A DNA stretch of 8,208 nucleotides from Balneolales bacterium (GCA_007133995.1 SLLP01000035.1:1-8208), one strand, 5' to 3'; counted from the stretch's first letter, positions 1 to 6,701 are shown. Notes: a model not told the origin generated them from the letters alone. Numbers and translations are program-made.

Positions 1-2
1 GC

Positions 3-482
3 ATCCGCGCGACATTTGATGATCGCGACCAGTACAAACCCGGCTGGAAGTTCGCCCAGCATGAAGTTGAGGGCACGCCCCTGCGCATCGCCATTGGTCC
101 GCGCGATGTGGACAACAACAACGTGGAGCTTGCAAGACGCGACACCATGAATAAAGAGATTATCAGCCGTGATGGCGTCAAGAAGATGATTCCGGATCTG
201 CTGGAAACGATACAGTCGGATCTGCTGGCAGTTGCGCGTGAACGAACCGCAACGCAGACCCGCCAGGCTTCCGACTACGAGGAATTCAAGAACATACTGG
301 ACAACGAGGGTGGTTTTGTATTCGCCCATTGGGATGGCACCGCGGAAACCGAGGAACAGATCAAGAACGAAACCAGGGCAACCATCCGCTGCCTGCCTCT
401 GAATCCGGAAAATAATCCCGGAAAATGCATCGTGACCGGCAAGGATTCTCCTTACCCCGTCATGTTTGCCCGTTCGTATTAA
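3..482 (+). CDS. proS: Prolyl-tRNA synthetase, C-terminal part (5' end outside window)
   Basis: Class II aminoacyl-tRNA synthetase that charges tRNA-Pro with proline in the cytoplasm. About 159 residues are visible and the reading frame is open to the left edge, so the start lies outside. The segment PLRIAIGPRDVDNNNVELARRDT is class II motif 3 and its surroundings in ProRS, with the ATP-contacting Arg. The rest is the anticodon-binding domain and the C-terminal extension of the archaeal/eukaryotic-type enzyme, ending in ATIRCLPL, GKCIVTGKDS and the terminal FARSY, close to the family's usual FARAY tail. Only two cysteines of the C-terminal zinc-type module are obvious, so metal binding may be lost. 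The stop lies 18 bp before the next ATG, which suggests co-transcription with nnr. The family is certain from the tail alone; the missing N-terminus cannot be judged. Confidence 0.95.
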   Translation: MRATFDDRDQYKPGWKFAQHEVEGTPLRIAIGPRDVDNNNVELARRDTMNKEIISRDGVKKMIPDLLETIQSDLLAVARERTATQTRQASDYEEFKNILDNEGGFVFAHWDGTAETEEQIKNETRATIRCLPLNPENNPGKCIVTGKDSPYPVMFARSY

Positions 483-500
483 TTTGCCATATTTGTGCTT

Positions 501-2141
501 ATGATGACACAACAGGATTTGTTGCTGGCGACCGGAAAGCAGAGCCGAGATACGGATCAGCGCACGATAGAATCATTCGGAATTCCCGGGCAGACGCTCA
601 TGGAGATTGCCGGAAACCGCGCTGCCGATATCATAATGGCAGACTTTTTGGAAGCTGATTTTCCCGAAGAGGCCGCAGGCTACTCTGTCCCCTCATCCGT
701 CCTTTTCATCTGCGGAAAGGGAAACAATGCCGGAGATGCCTTTGTCATCGCACGAATCCTGCTGAACAACGGCTTCAAAATGACCTTGCTGCCGGTATTG
801 GGGGGTGATGGATACTCACCCGATGCGCAGCTTAATTATGATCGTCTGATGCACCTGTCACGCGAGATGGGTGTGGATGTGCCCGTTTTGAAGCAGTTTC
901 CCCCACCGGCTGACTTTGACCTTATCGTTGACGGCATCTTCGGCACAGGCCTGGAGCGTCCCGTCATCTCTCCGGTTTCCGATGTTGTTGATCGCATCAA
1001 CCGTTCTGGCAAGCCCGTTTATGCGCTGGATATCCCTTCCGGAATTCACAGTGATTCGGGCGAAGTGTTGGGCTGTGCCGTGCGCGCCACCAAAACCATT
1101 CAATTCGGCATCCGAAAGCTTGGCTGCTACCTTGGTGATGGTCCGCTGTACTGTGGATCCCGCGAACTGGTTTCCCTGCCCTTCCCTTTTATTTACAAAA
1201 ATGAGATTCGCACACGCATTGCCGACATCACACTGCAACCGCTTCGTAAATTGTCTATTCATCAGGACTATGAATACGATGTAAGTTCTGGTCGGACCAG
1301 TAATTTCGGGCAAACCGGAAAGGAAAGCCTGTCGCGCATCAGAAGACATAAATACAACAATGGGGTTGTACATGTAATCGGCGGTTCACCGGGTCTTGCG
1401 GGAGCTCCGGTTTATGCGGCCCGTGCCGCCTGGTCACTTGGAATGGGTGCGGTATGCCTGCTTTATCCATCAGCCTGGGCTCTTTCCATGGAGTCACTGG
1501 CTCCACATCTGATCAAGGTACCGGTAGGCACTTTGGGATCACAATCCGAATCCGGATATTTCAGTAAAGACGACGCCAATGCCGTGCTCAAACACCTGCA
1601 GGATAAGAAAGGTGTCACTGTCATCGGTCCTGGCATCGGCAGGCGCAACCAGACCCAAACATTTGTGCGCAAGATAATTCAGGAACATGATGGCCCGATG
1701 ATCATCGATGCTGATGCACTTCACTGCATCAAGGGGTACGAGCACATCATTTCGGGAAAACGGCATCCGGAGCGGGTAATACTCACACCTCACCCGGGTG
1801 AACTGGCTGTATTGACCGGCATAAAGCCGCAAAGCGACCTCGGTCGGCTTCAGACAGTCAAAGAACTTTCAGAGCGTATTGGGTGCGTTGTTCTATCGAA
1901 GGGAAGTCCTGTTTTCCTGCATTCACATGCCGATCAACAAACCATCATAACACCGTACGAAACGAATGATTTTTCAAGAGCTGGTTTCGGCGACATACTT
2001 GCAGGGCATATTGCTGCGTTCTTGTCACGCACTTCAGCACCTGTAGACAGCTGTGAGCATGCATTGATATATGGATTCAAGAAACTCAATCAGGTAAAAT
2101 CCACCGGAAAGAAATTCCCGGAACCATCTGATCTTTCATGA
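501..2141 (+). CDS. nnr: Bifunctional NAD(P)H-hydrate epimerase / ADP-dependent NAD(P)HX dehydratase
   Basis: Repairs damaged NAD(P)HX in the cytoplasm. The N-terminal YjeF domain epimerises R/S-NAD(P)HX and the C-terminal ribokinase-like domain dehydrates S-NADPHX using ADP. Counting from ATG 501 (546 aa, normal for the fusion), the epimerase shows GKGNNAGDAF (72-81), VDGIFGTG (143-150) and ALDIPSG (175-181). The dehydratase shows GGSPGLAGAP (294-303), GPGIGR (376-381), DADAL (403-407), TPHPGE (429-434) and SKGSP (466-470). The final motif reads SRAGFGDILAG rather than the usual ATGGSGDVLAG, though the catalytic Asp (498) remains. An approximately 30-residue low-similarity linker joins the domains. 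In-frame starts are GTG 495, ATG 501 and ATG 504; no Shine-Dalgarno sequence decides between them. It follows proS by 18 bp and its stop overlaps the next ATG. Confidence 0.93.
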   Translation: MMTQQDLLLATGKQSRDTDQRTIESFGIPGQTLMEIAGNRAADIIMADFLEADFPEEAAGYSVPSSVLFICGKGNNAGDAFVIARILLNNGFKMTLLPVLGGDGYSPDAQLNYDRLMHLSREMGVDVPVLKQFPPPADFDLIVDGIFGTGLERPVISPVSDVVDRINRSGKPVYALDIPSGIHSDSGEVLGCAVRATKTIQFGIRKLGCYLGDGPLYCGSRELVSLPFPFIYKNEIRTRIADITLQPLRKLSIHQDYEYDVSSGRTSNFGQTGKESLSRIRRHKYNNGVVHVIGGSPGLAGAPVYAARAAWSLGMGAVCLLYPSAWALSMESLAPHLIKVPVGTLGSQSESGYFSKDDANAVLKHLQDKKGVTVIGPGIGRRNQTQTFVRKIIQEHDGPMIIDADALHCIKGYEHIISGKRHPERVILTPHPGELAVLTGIKPQSDLGRLQTVKELSERIGCVVLSKGSPVFLHSHADQQTIITPYETNDFSRAGFGDILAGHIAAFLSRTSAPVDSCEHALIYGFKKLNQVKSTGKKFPEPSDLS

Positions 2142-2542
2142 CTGACTTACTCAGGCGCTACCCAATAATCCGACCCGCCATACCGGCCATCTTTTTGCTA
2201 TGGACGCTACTGATGCTGACGTTAACGCTTCTGCCCAGTGATACCCTTCCCAGCAACAGGCTTTTCTCCTATGACAAACTTGGCCACTTTGGAATGTTCG
2301 GGGGATGGACTTTTTTTCTCGGTCTCTATTTTATGGTCTACCGGGGCAAAGTTCGAATTAATCTATTTCTTCTTATGGCAGTGGGGATCCTGTTCGGTGC
2401 ACTGATTGAGGTATTGCAGTATGTGATGCCTGCTGGAAGAACCGGCAGCTGGGGTGATGTATTAGCCAATTCACTCGGGTGTTTTACAGCATACATACTT
2501 TTGCACCCGGTCAGAACATTTCTGAAAAGGAGAAAATTATAA
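2138..2542 (+). CDS. VanZ-like family membrane protein
   Basis: Small integral membrane protein of 134 aa with about four predicted transmembrane segments (roughly residues 12-32, 52-68, 75-93 and 105-123) and a basic C-terminal tail (KRRKL). VanZ-family signatures are visible: YDKLGHFGMFG near residues 45-54, then E91/Q94 in ALIEVLQYVMPAGR and WGDVLANSLG at 105-114. VanZ itself confers low-level teicoplanin resistance in enterococci, but most family members, including short stand-alone ones like this, have no established role. A resistance function should not be assumed. The ATG overlaps the nnr stop codon (ATGA), which points to translational coupling and membership of the proS-nnr operon. 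Confidence 0.85.
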   Translation: MTDLLRRYPIIRPAIPAIFLLWTLLMLTLTLLPSDTLPSNRLFSYDKLGHFGMFGGWTFFLGLYFMVYRGKVRINLFLLMAVGILFGALIEVLQYVMPAGRTGSWGDVLANSLGCFTAYILLHPVRTFLKRRKL

Positions 2543-2611
2543 ATTTAAACCTTTATTAGTTAGCTAAAATACAGGGATAAAGAGCACCGTTTGAATAGTA
2601 TGGCATTTGCA

Positions 2612-2633
2612 TAAAAGGAACTTTTTCCTTTTA
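2612..2633. repeat. 9-bp perfect inverted repeat before tonB
   Basis: TAAAAGGAA (2612-2620) pairs perfectly with TTCCTTTTA (2625-2633) around the 4-nt loop CTTT. The stem is AT-rich and therefore weak. It is followed on the + strand by A residues, not T, so it is not a normal intrinsic terminator for vanZ. On the - strand it has no trailing T-run either. It directly abuts the A18 tract and sits within the leader or promoter region of tonB. Function unknown. Confidence 0.5.
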
Positions 2634-2650
2634 AAAAAAAAAAAAAAAAA
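2633..2650. repeat. Uninterrupted A18 homopolymer tract
   Basis: Eighteen consecutive A residues lie 21 bp upstream of the tonB ATG at 2672. Depending on where transcription starts, the tract is either an A-tract in the promoter or UP-element region, or part of the 5' untranslated leader. Runs of this length slip during replication and can vary in length between cells. They can also be miscounted by some sequencing methods. The rest of the 129-bp gap (2543-2671) is AT-rich, with no gene and no clear sigma-factor boxes that I can defend. Confidence 0.9.
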
Positions 2651-2671
2651 CCTCTTTAGAGAAAAGCTTAT

Positions 2672-3340
2672 ATGTCTGCAATTGAAAGAAAAAAACCGGC
2701 AGCTGATCTTAGAAGAACATATATCATAAATATTCAGGTAGGGCTGATTCTCTCCCTGCTTGCCTTCATACTGATCTTCAAGTTGAATCTGAACTTCGGC
2801 AGGCAGCTGGATTTCGTTGAAAAAGATCAGGATATCATCGAAATGGAGGAAATTATCCAGACCGAGCAGGAGACCACACCACCACCGCCGCCGCGTCCAC
2901 CCCAGCCTGAACCGGTGCCGGATGACGAGATTGTCGAGGACATGTTTTTTGATCTTGACACAGAGATGGATCTGGATACTCCCCTTGACCTGCCTCCACC
3001 GCCACCGCCCGAGGAAGATGATGAAGACGACGAACCGGAAGTTTTCCAGGTCGTAGAAGACATGCCTGAACCTGCCGGCGGAATGCAAGCGATCTATGAT
3101 AACATCCGATACCCGGATGCTGCGCGCCGAGCCGGAATTGAAGGTCGGGTCATCATCCAGTTTATTGTCGATGAAAATGGACAAGTAACGAATCCTGTTG
3201 TGGTCCGAGGCATTGGCGGCGGTTGTGATGAAGCGGCTATTGAGGCCATCCGGTCAGTGGAATGGTCCCCCGGCCGTCAGCGCGGACGTGCGGTCAGGGT
3301 TCAATTCCAGCTCCCCATTATGTTCCGTCTTCAAAACTAG
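2672..3340 (+). CDS. TonB family protein (energy transducer)
   Basis: Single-pass inner-membrane protein expected to couple the ExbB/ExbD proton-motive-force motor to TonB-dependent outer-membrane receptors. The 222 residues run in order: a basic cytoplasmic N-terminus (ERKKPAADLRR), one transmembrane anchor (about 17-38), an acidic linker, two proline runs (about 70-82 and 108-113) separated and followed by strongly acidic stretches (EEDDEDDE), and a TonB C-terminal domain at about 141-220. That domain has the conserved YP (147-148), GIEGRVIIQFIVDENGQV and EWSPGRQRGRAVRV segments. The length is typical of Bacteroidota-type TonB proteins. The ATG has no Shine-Dalgarno sequence and lies just after the A18 tract. 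No exbB, exbD or receptor gene is in view, so it is probably an orphan copy with a separate promoter. I leave the symbol blank because several tonB paralogues are usual in these genomes. Confidence 0.9.
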   Translation: MSAIERKKPAADLRRTYIINIQVGLILSLLAFILIFKLNLNFGRQLDFVEKDQDIIEMEEIIQTEQETTPPPPPRPPQPEPVPDDEIVEDMFFDLDTEMDLDTPLDLPPPPPPEEDDEDDEPEVFQVVEDMPEPAGGMQAIYDNIRYPDAARRAGIEGRVIIQFIVDENGQVTNPVVVRGIGGGCDEAAIEAIRSVEWSPGRQRGRAVRVQFQLPIMFRLQN

Positions 3341-3352
3341 ATCTGCAGTCTG

Positions 3353-3378
3353 CGGGCTGATTGATAACATAGCCTGCT
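3353..3378 (+). terminator. Possible weak terminator hairpin after tonB
   Basis: GCGGGCT (3353-3359) can pair with AGCCTGC (3372-3378) with one G-U wobble and a 12-nt loop. It is followed by TTGATTT, a poor T-run. It lies 12 bp after the tonB stop, in the 97-bp gap between convergent genes, which is where a terminator is expected. A second inverted repeat, CACAGAT/ATCTGTG (3387-3393 and 3420-3426), lies between it and the Nudix gene. Pairing is seen directly; termination is inferred. Confidence 0.3.
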
Positions 3379-3437
3379 TGATTTCCACAGATCCGTGCCG
3401 CATTGCCTGACAGCTCACAATCTGTGCAAGGTTGCAT

Positions 3438-3926
3438 TTATTTTTCAACCATTGTCAGGCTGAATCGGTGCAGCACTTCTCTCAGGTTATCAAATGCAAC
3501 TTTTTCGAAAGCTCTGGACAACTCCATCCACTCCAGAGCTTCAATCTCCTCTTCTTGCTGAGGAGTCAGCTCTGGCTTGCCGGATTGCATGGCATACCAC
3601 CGAGTCTCTTTACGTATGAGCAGGCCGTCCTGCTCATACTCATGAGTAGTCGTGCCAAGGGAAGTTATAATCCGTAATGTCTGGCAACCGGTTTCTTCCT
3701 CCACCTCACGACAGGCACCCTGTTCAGAAAGCTCATCCCTTTCAATAATTCCTTTGGGCAAATCCCATAACCCTCTCCGGAGTATCAACAGTACCTCGAT
3801 ATTCTCACTATGCTGCAACTCACTATGCTGCAACTCATCCTTCCACCGGCGAAAAAGGACTCCACCGGCGGCTCTCACCTCCATTCTTTCGGGTAGTTTC
3901 GGGTCAGGCTTTGCTTGCATCGACAT
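3438..3926 (-). CDS. Nudix hydrolase
   Basis: Predicted pyrophosphohydrolase of nucleoside-diphosphate-linked substrates, 162 aa. The Nudix box is complete: G, five residues, E, seven residues, then REVEEETGC (GIIERDELSEQGAC followed by REVEEETGC). The metal-binding EEXXE-type glutamates are present. The box is preceded by the typical AAGGVLFRR strand and LLILRRGLWDLPKG, which resembles small-molecule or diadenosine-polyphosphate Nudix enzymes, but the substrate cannot be read from sequence. An in-frame 15-bp duplication gives ELQHSELQHSE in the loop before the second strand. The ATG at 3926 (or the in-frame ATG at 3920) lies inside the end of the upstream DUF1844 gene, giving a 23- or 17-bp overlap and probable translational coupling. 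Both starts lack an independent ribosome-binding site. Converges on tonB. Confidence 0.92.
   Translation of the reverse strand: MSMQAKPDPKLPERMEVRAAGGVLFRRWKDELQHSELQHSENIEVLLILRRGLWDLPKGIIERDELSEQGACREVEEETGCQTLRIITSLGTTTHEYEQDGLLIRKETRWYAMQSGKPELTPQQEEEIEALEWMELSRAFEKVAFDNLREVLHRFSLTMVEK
3614..3639. repeat. Perfect 11-bp-stem palindrome inside the Nudix gene
   Basis: GTATGAGCAGG (3614-3624) and CCTGCTCATAC (3629-3639) are exact reverse complements around a 4-nt loop. A second 12-bp palindrome, TACTCATGAGTA (3637-3648), overlaps its right edge. Both lie within codons for the segment HEYEQDGLLIR of the Nudix protein. Function unknown; a codon-constrained perfect stem of this length is uncommon. 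Confidence 0.8.
3804..3833. repeat. 15-bp tandem duplication in the Nudix gene
   Basis: CTCACTATGCTGCAA occurs twice back to back (3804-3818 and 3819-3833), followed by a further CTCA. On the coding strand it duplicates five codons, producing ELQHSELQHSE, and keeps the frame. The perfect identity of the two units suggests a recent slippage event. Confidence 0.9.
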
Positions 3927-4191
3927 ATTTAAGCCTGAGCGATTTAAGTGTCTCGGTGAGGTAGCCTGACATCTCTCTGGACAGGTTGCCGGATGTGAAT
4001 TTTTCGAGCATGGTCAGTGTGTCAATAGCATACTTAACCGCTTTCAAATCCTTTTCCTTTTTTCCCGTTGTGGGGTTTTCCTGTTCTCCGAGTCCCATCA
4101 GGGCGATCTGCTGATGCTGCTGAACCAGCATCATGAACAGAATCTGATCCTGCTGCTCCGGGCTCACTGTTTTATCGTTGTTCTGTGACAT
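3904..4191 (-). CDS. DUF1844 domain-containing protein
   Basis: Small soluble protein of 95 aa with no signal peptide or membrane segment. The match to DUF1844 rests on the pattern of a helix with FMMLVQQHQQIALMGLGEQENPTTGK, then DLKAVKYAIDTLTMLEKFTSGNLS, and the terminal LKSLRLKYVDASKA. These correspond to the family's LG-NP, A-IDLL-ML, T-GNL and LR-YV positions. The function of this family is unknown. It is the first gene of a two-gene minus-strand operon and its stop codon lies within the start of the Nudix gene. Its ATG is one of the few in the window preceded by a recognisable ribosome-binding site. Confidence 0.85.
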   Translation of the reverse strand: MSQNNDKTVSPEQQDQILFMMLVQQHQQIALMGLGEQENPTTGKKEKDLKAVKYAIDTLTMLEKFTSGNLSREMSGYLTETLKSLRLKYVDASKA

Positions 4192-4197
4192 ATTCTG

Positions 4198-4201
4198 CTC
4201 C
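4198..4201 (-). promoter_or_regulatory. Shine-Dalgarno GGAG for the DUF1844 gene
   Basis: On the minus strand GGAG stands 6 nt before the ATG at 4191. This is good spacing and fixes the start. It is unusual here because the other genes in the window lack a clear Shine-Dalgarno sequence. Confidence 0.6.
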
Positions 4202-4218
4202 GATTAATGTTTTCAATA

Positions 4219-4224
4219 ATTATA
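4219..4224 (-). promoter_or_regulatory. Possible -10 element for the DUF1844-Nudix operon
   Basis: TATAAT on the minus strand, 27 bp upstream of the DUF1844 ATG, within the AT-rich 141-bp divergent gap (4192-4332). No convincing -35 box stands at the expected spacing, and the Bacteroidota-type consensus does not fit well. The other direction, toward DUF1015, has a CATTTTTG stretch at 4271-4278 resembling a TAnnTTTG box, with no partner seen. Treat both as suggestions only. Confidence 0.3.
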
Positions 4225-4332
4225 AATTAAAAGCGCTATTACGTGATAGTACTACCTTCACATTGACCATCATTTTTGTATTTTAAGGCCAACACCCGAA
4301 AGCTTCAAATTTTTTCCTCTCTTTTTTTTACC

Positions 4333-5535
4333 ATGGTCATAATTCATCCTTTCAAAGCCTGGCGTCCAAAATCCGAACTCGTTGAAGAAATAGCGTGTGT
4401 CCCTTATGACGTCATTGACACCCATGAGGCCCGAAAAATGGCCGAGGGCAGGCCTGACAGCTTCCTGCACGTCATCCGGCCGGAAATTGATCTTCCCGAG
4501 GAGACCGATCTTTATGCCGATGAAGTATACAAAACCGGTGCGTACAATCTGAAAACTATGAGGGATCGCGGGGTTCTGGTTCAGGATGAACAGCCCGGAA
4601 TTTATCTGTATCAGCAGCAAATGGGTACTCATACCCAGACTGGACTTTTTACGTGCGTATCGGTCAGGGATTACGATGAAAATCGCATCCTTAAACATGA
4701 ACTCACACGCACCGACAAGGAGGATGACCGAACCCGGCATATCCTGACCCAACGGGCACATGCCGAGCCGGTGATGCTCACATACAAACCGAACGAGAAC
4801 ATCACGCGCCTGACCAACAGTGCCCTTTCGGCATCCGATCCCGTCTACTCCTTCACCGCATCAGACGGTGTCATCCACCGGGTCTGGAAGGTCGAACAGA
4901 CCGATGCTTTCGTTCAGGCATTCAGGGAAGTTGAGAAGTTGTATGTAGCTGACGGACACCATCGCTGCAAAAGTGCCTCCCGTGTGGCCGAACTGCTGCG
5001 GGAAGGTGATTACGGAAACGATGAGTTCGAGTTCTTCCCGGCAGTGATCATTCCGATGGATGAGATGAGAATCCTTTCGTATAACCGCATTATCAAAACC
5101 GTACCGGAAGGTTTTCCCGAAATCCTTCAGAAAAATTTTGAACTTCGCAAGGATGTGCATCCTGTTCCTGCCAGAAAGGGTAGTGTTTGCCTCTACATGG
5201 CGGGAAGATGGTACGGAATAGATCTGCCCGGGGATGCCACTGGTGATATTTTGAATCAGCTGGATGTTTCCCGGCTGCACCGGCATCTCTTGCTGCCTCT
5301 GCTCGGGATTGAAAACCAGCGCACGGATCCCAACATCGGATTTGTCGGCGGAATCCGGGGGACCGAGGAGCTGGAACAGCTGGTGGACAGCGGCAAGGTG
5401 CAACTGGCCATCAGCATGTATTCCACCAGCATCGAAGAACTGATGGCAGTTGCTGACAATGACCAGCTGATGCCTCCGAAATCAACCTGGTTTGAACCCA
5501 AACTACGATCCGGGCTGCTGGTTCATACATTTTAA
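4333..5535 (+). CDS. DUF1015 domain-containing protein
   Basis: Soluble protein of 400 aa covering the full DUF1015 family length. I place the start at ATG 4333 because family members begin with this IIHPFKAWRP-type motif. An in-frame TTG at 4276 would add 19 residues unlike the family. Conserved blocks are VPYDVI (24-28 region), SFLHVIRPEIDLP (43-55), HELTRTDKEDDR (122-133), YVADGHHRCKSA (204-215) and the C-terminal MPPKSTWFEPKLRSGL (380-395). The biochemical function is not established to my knowledge. The DGHHR block resembles the nucleotide-binding motif of ParB-like proteins, a fold that includes free-serine kinases; this is a motif-level resemblance only. serC lies 83 bp downstream on the same strand, so a role around phosphoserine or serine metabolism is a reasonable inference. 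No Shine-Dalgarno sequence is visible. Confidence 0.9.
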   Translation: MVIIHPFKAWRPKSELVEEIACVPYDVIDTHEARKMAEGRPDSFLHVIRPEIDLPEETDLYADEVYKTGAYNLKTMRDRGVLVQDEQPGIYLYQQQMGTHTQTGLFTCVSVRDYDENRILKHELTRTDKEDDRTRHILTQRAHAEPVMLTYKPNENITRLTNSALSASDPVYSFTASDGVIHRVWKVEQTDAFVQAFREVEKLYVADGHHRCKSASRVAELLREGDYGNDEFEFFPAVIIPMDEMRILSYNRIIKTVPEGFPEILQKNFELRKDVHPVPARKGSVCLYMAGRWYGIDLPGDATGDILNQLDVSRLHRHLLLPLLGIENQRTDPNIGFVGGIRGTEELEQLVDSGKVQLAISMYSTSIEELMAVADNDQLMPPKSTWFEPKLRSGLLVHTF

Positions 5536-5618
5536 GTGACAAACCTGTGTGTTACCAAAATTCCAAAGCAAGACAAACCGATATTTCACTATCCCACTGA
5601 CCTAAAATTTCAATAGCC

Positions 5619-6701
5619 ATGAACCAGAAGAGAGTCCATAATTTCAGTGCCGGTCCGGCCGCCCTTCCTCTTGAAGTATTGCAGAAAGCGCAGGAAGAAC
5701 TTGTCGATTACCGCGGTGCCGGTGCATCAATCGTCGAAATGAGTCACCGGGGCCCCGAGTATACCGAAATTGACCAGCAGGCTCGTGACCGCCTGCGCAG
5801 GGTGCTGGGACTGACCGATGATTTTGAGATCCTGTTTTACCAGGGCGGCGCCAGCCTGCAGTTCCTGATGGTGCCCTACAACTTCAACTATGGCAAAACG
5901 GCAGATTACATCAACACCGGTGCCTGGTCTAAGAAAGCGATTAAAGAGGCTAAAGTTTTTGGTGATGTGCATGTTGCCTTCACCTCCGAGGATTCCAACT
6001 TTAACCGGATACCATCCGATGAAGAGCTGAAATTTTCCGGCAAGGGCGAGTATGTGCATTTCACATCCAACAACACCATTTTCGGCACGCAGTTCCGCAA
6101 AGAGCCGGTGTCGGACGGACTGCCGCTTGCCTGCGACGCCTCCTCCGACTTTCTGTCCAGGCCTTTGGATATCAACCGATATGGCGTGCTGTATTCCGGG
6201 GCGCAGAAAAATGCGGGTCCGGCCGGCCTCGCCATTGTAATCCTGCACAAGAACCTGCTTGCAAAAGCGCGGACCGAGAACGTCTCGAGCATGCTCTCCT
6301 ATCCGGTTCAGGTGGGAACACTGTTCAATACCCCTCCGGTTTTCGGAGTGTATATTTTCAACTACGTGCTGGAATGGCTGGAAGGCAAGGGTGGACTCGA
6401 AGCAATGGACCGGCTCAATCAGGAAAAAGCCGCCATCCTCTACGACGAAATTGACCGGGATGATTTTTTCTATGGAACTGCCGAGAAAGGTTCGCGATCG
6501 CTGATGAATGTGACCTTCCGGCTGAAGGAAGAATCACTGGAAAAGACATTTATCGAAGAGTCTAAAAAAGCCGATATGAGCGGGCTGAAGGGGCATCGGA
6601 GTGTGGGTGGATTCCGGGCGAGCATCTACAATGCGTGTCCGAAAGAGAGTGTGGAAGCGCTGGTGGAATTCATGCGTGAGTTCCGGCGCAAGTACGGGTG
6701 A
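5619..6701 (+). CDS. serC: Phosphoserine aminotransferase
   Basis: PLP enzyme of the serine pathway. It converts 3-phosphohydroxypyruvate plus glutamate to 3-phosphoserine plus 2-oxoglutarate, and can also act on the equivalent vitamin B6 precursor. At 360 aa it is full length. It begins with the diagnostic HNFSAGPAALP. Cofactor residues can be assigned: GGAS at 76-79, W103 stacking on PLP, T153, D173, Q196 and the Schiff-base Lys197 in YSGAQKNAGPAG, plus N237/T238 contributed across the dimer. The substrate-phosphate arginine region GHRSVGGFRASIYNAC (325-340) closes the C-terminus. The gene stands 83 bp after DUF1015 on the same strand. The gap has no obvious terminator, so co-transcription is plausible. 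serA and serB are not in the window. The start has no Shine-Dalgarno sequence, but the N-terminus matches the family exactly. Confidence 0.97.
   Translation: MNQKRVHNFSAGPAALPLEVLQKAQEELVDYRGAGASIVEMSHRGPEYTEIDQQARDRLRRVLGLTDDFEILFYQGGASLQFLMVPYNFNYGKTADYINTGAWSKKAIKEAKVFGDVHVAFTSEDSNFNRIPSDEELKFSGKGEYVHFTSNNTIFGTQFRKEPVSDGLPLACDASSDFLSRPLDINRYGVLYSGAQKNAGPAGLAIVILHKNLLAKARTENVSSMLSYPVQVGTLFNTPPVFGVYIFNYVLEWLEGKGGLEAMDRLNQEKAAILYDEIDRDDFFYGTAEKGSRSLMNVTFRLKEESLEKTFIEESKKADMSGLKGHRSVGGFRASIYNACPKESVEALVEFMREFRRKYG

Noticed and set aside
858..1373. 171-codon minus-strand open frame within nnr
   Set aside because: Antisense shadow of a strongly supported gene; no domain or ribosome-binding site.
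2138..2542. Glycopeptide resistance role for the VanZ-like protein
   Set aside because: No van genes nearby; most VanZ-family proteins have no resistance function and the match is to general family residues only.
2564..3184. 206-codon minus-strand open frame opposite tonB, containing a run of Phe
   Set aside because: The Phe run is simply the A18 tract read in reverse, and the rest is the antisense of the TonB proline/acidic linker. tonB on the + strand has clear family motifs.
4276..4332. 19-residue N-terminal extension of DUF1015 from a TTG start
   Set aside because: Unlike the family, which begins at the IIHPFKAWRP-type motif right after ATG 4333.
4861..5403. 180-codon minus-strand open frame within the DUF1015 gene
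   Set aside because: Antisense shadow; DUF1015 motifs on the + strand continue through the whole stretch.
5727..6248. 173-codon minus-strand open frame within serC
   Set aside because: Antisense shadow of serC, whose cofactor residues are all accounted for on the + strand.
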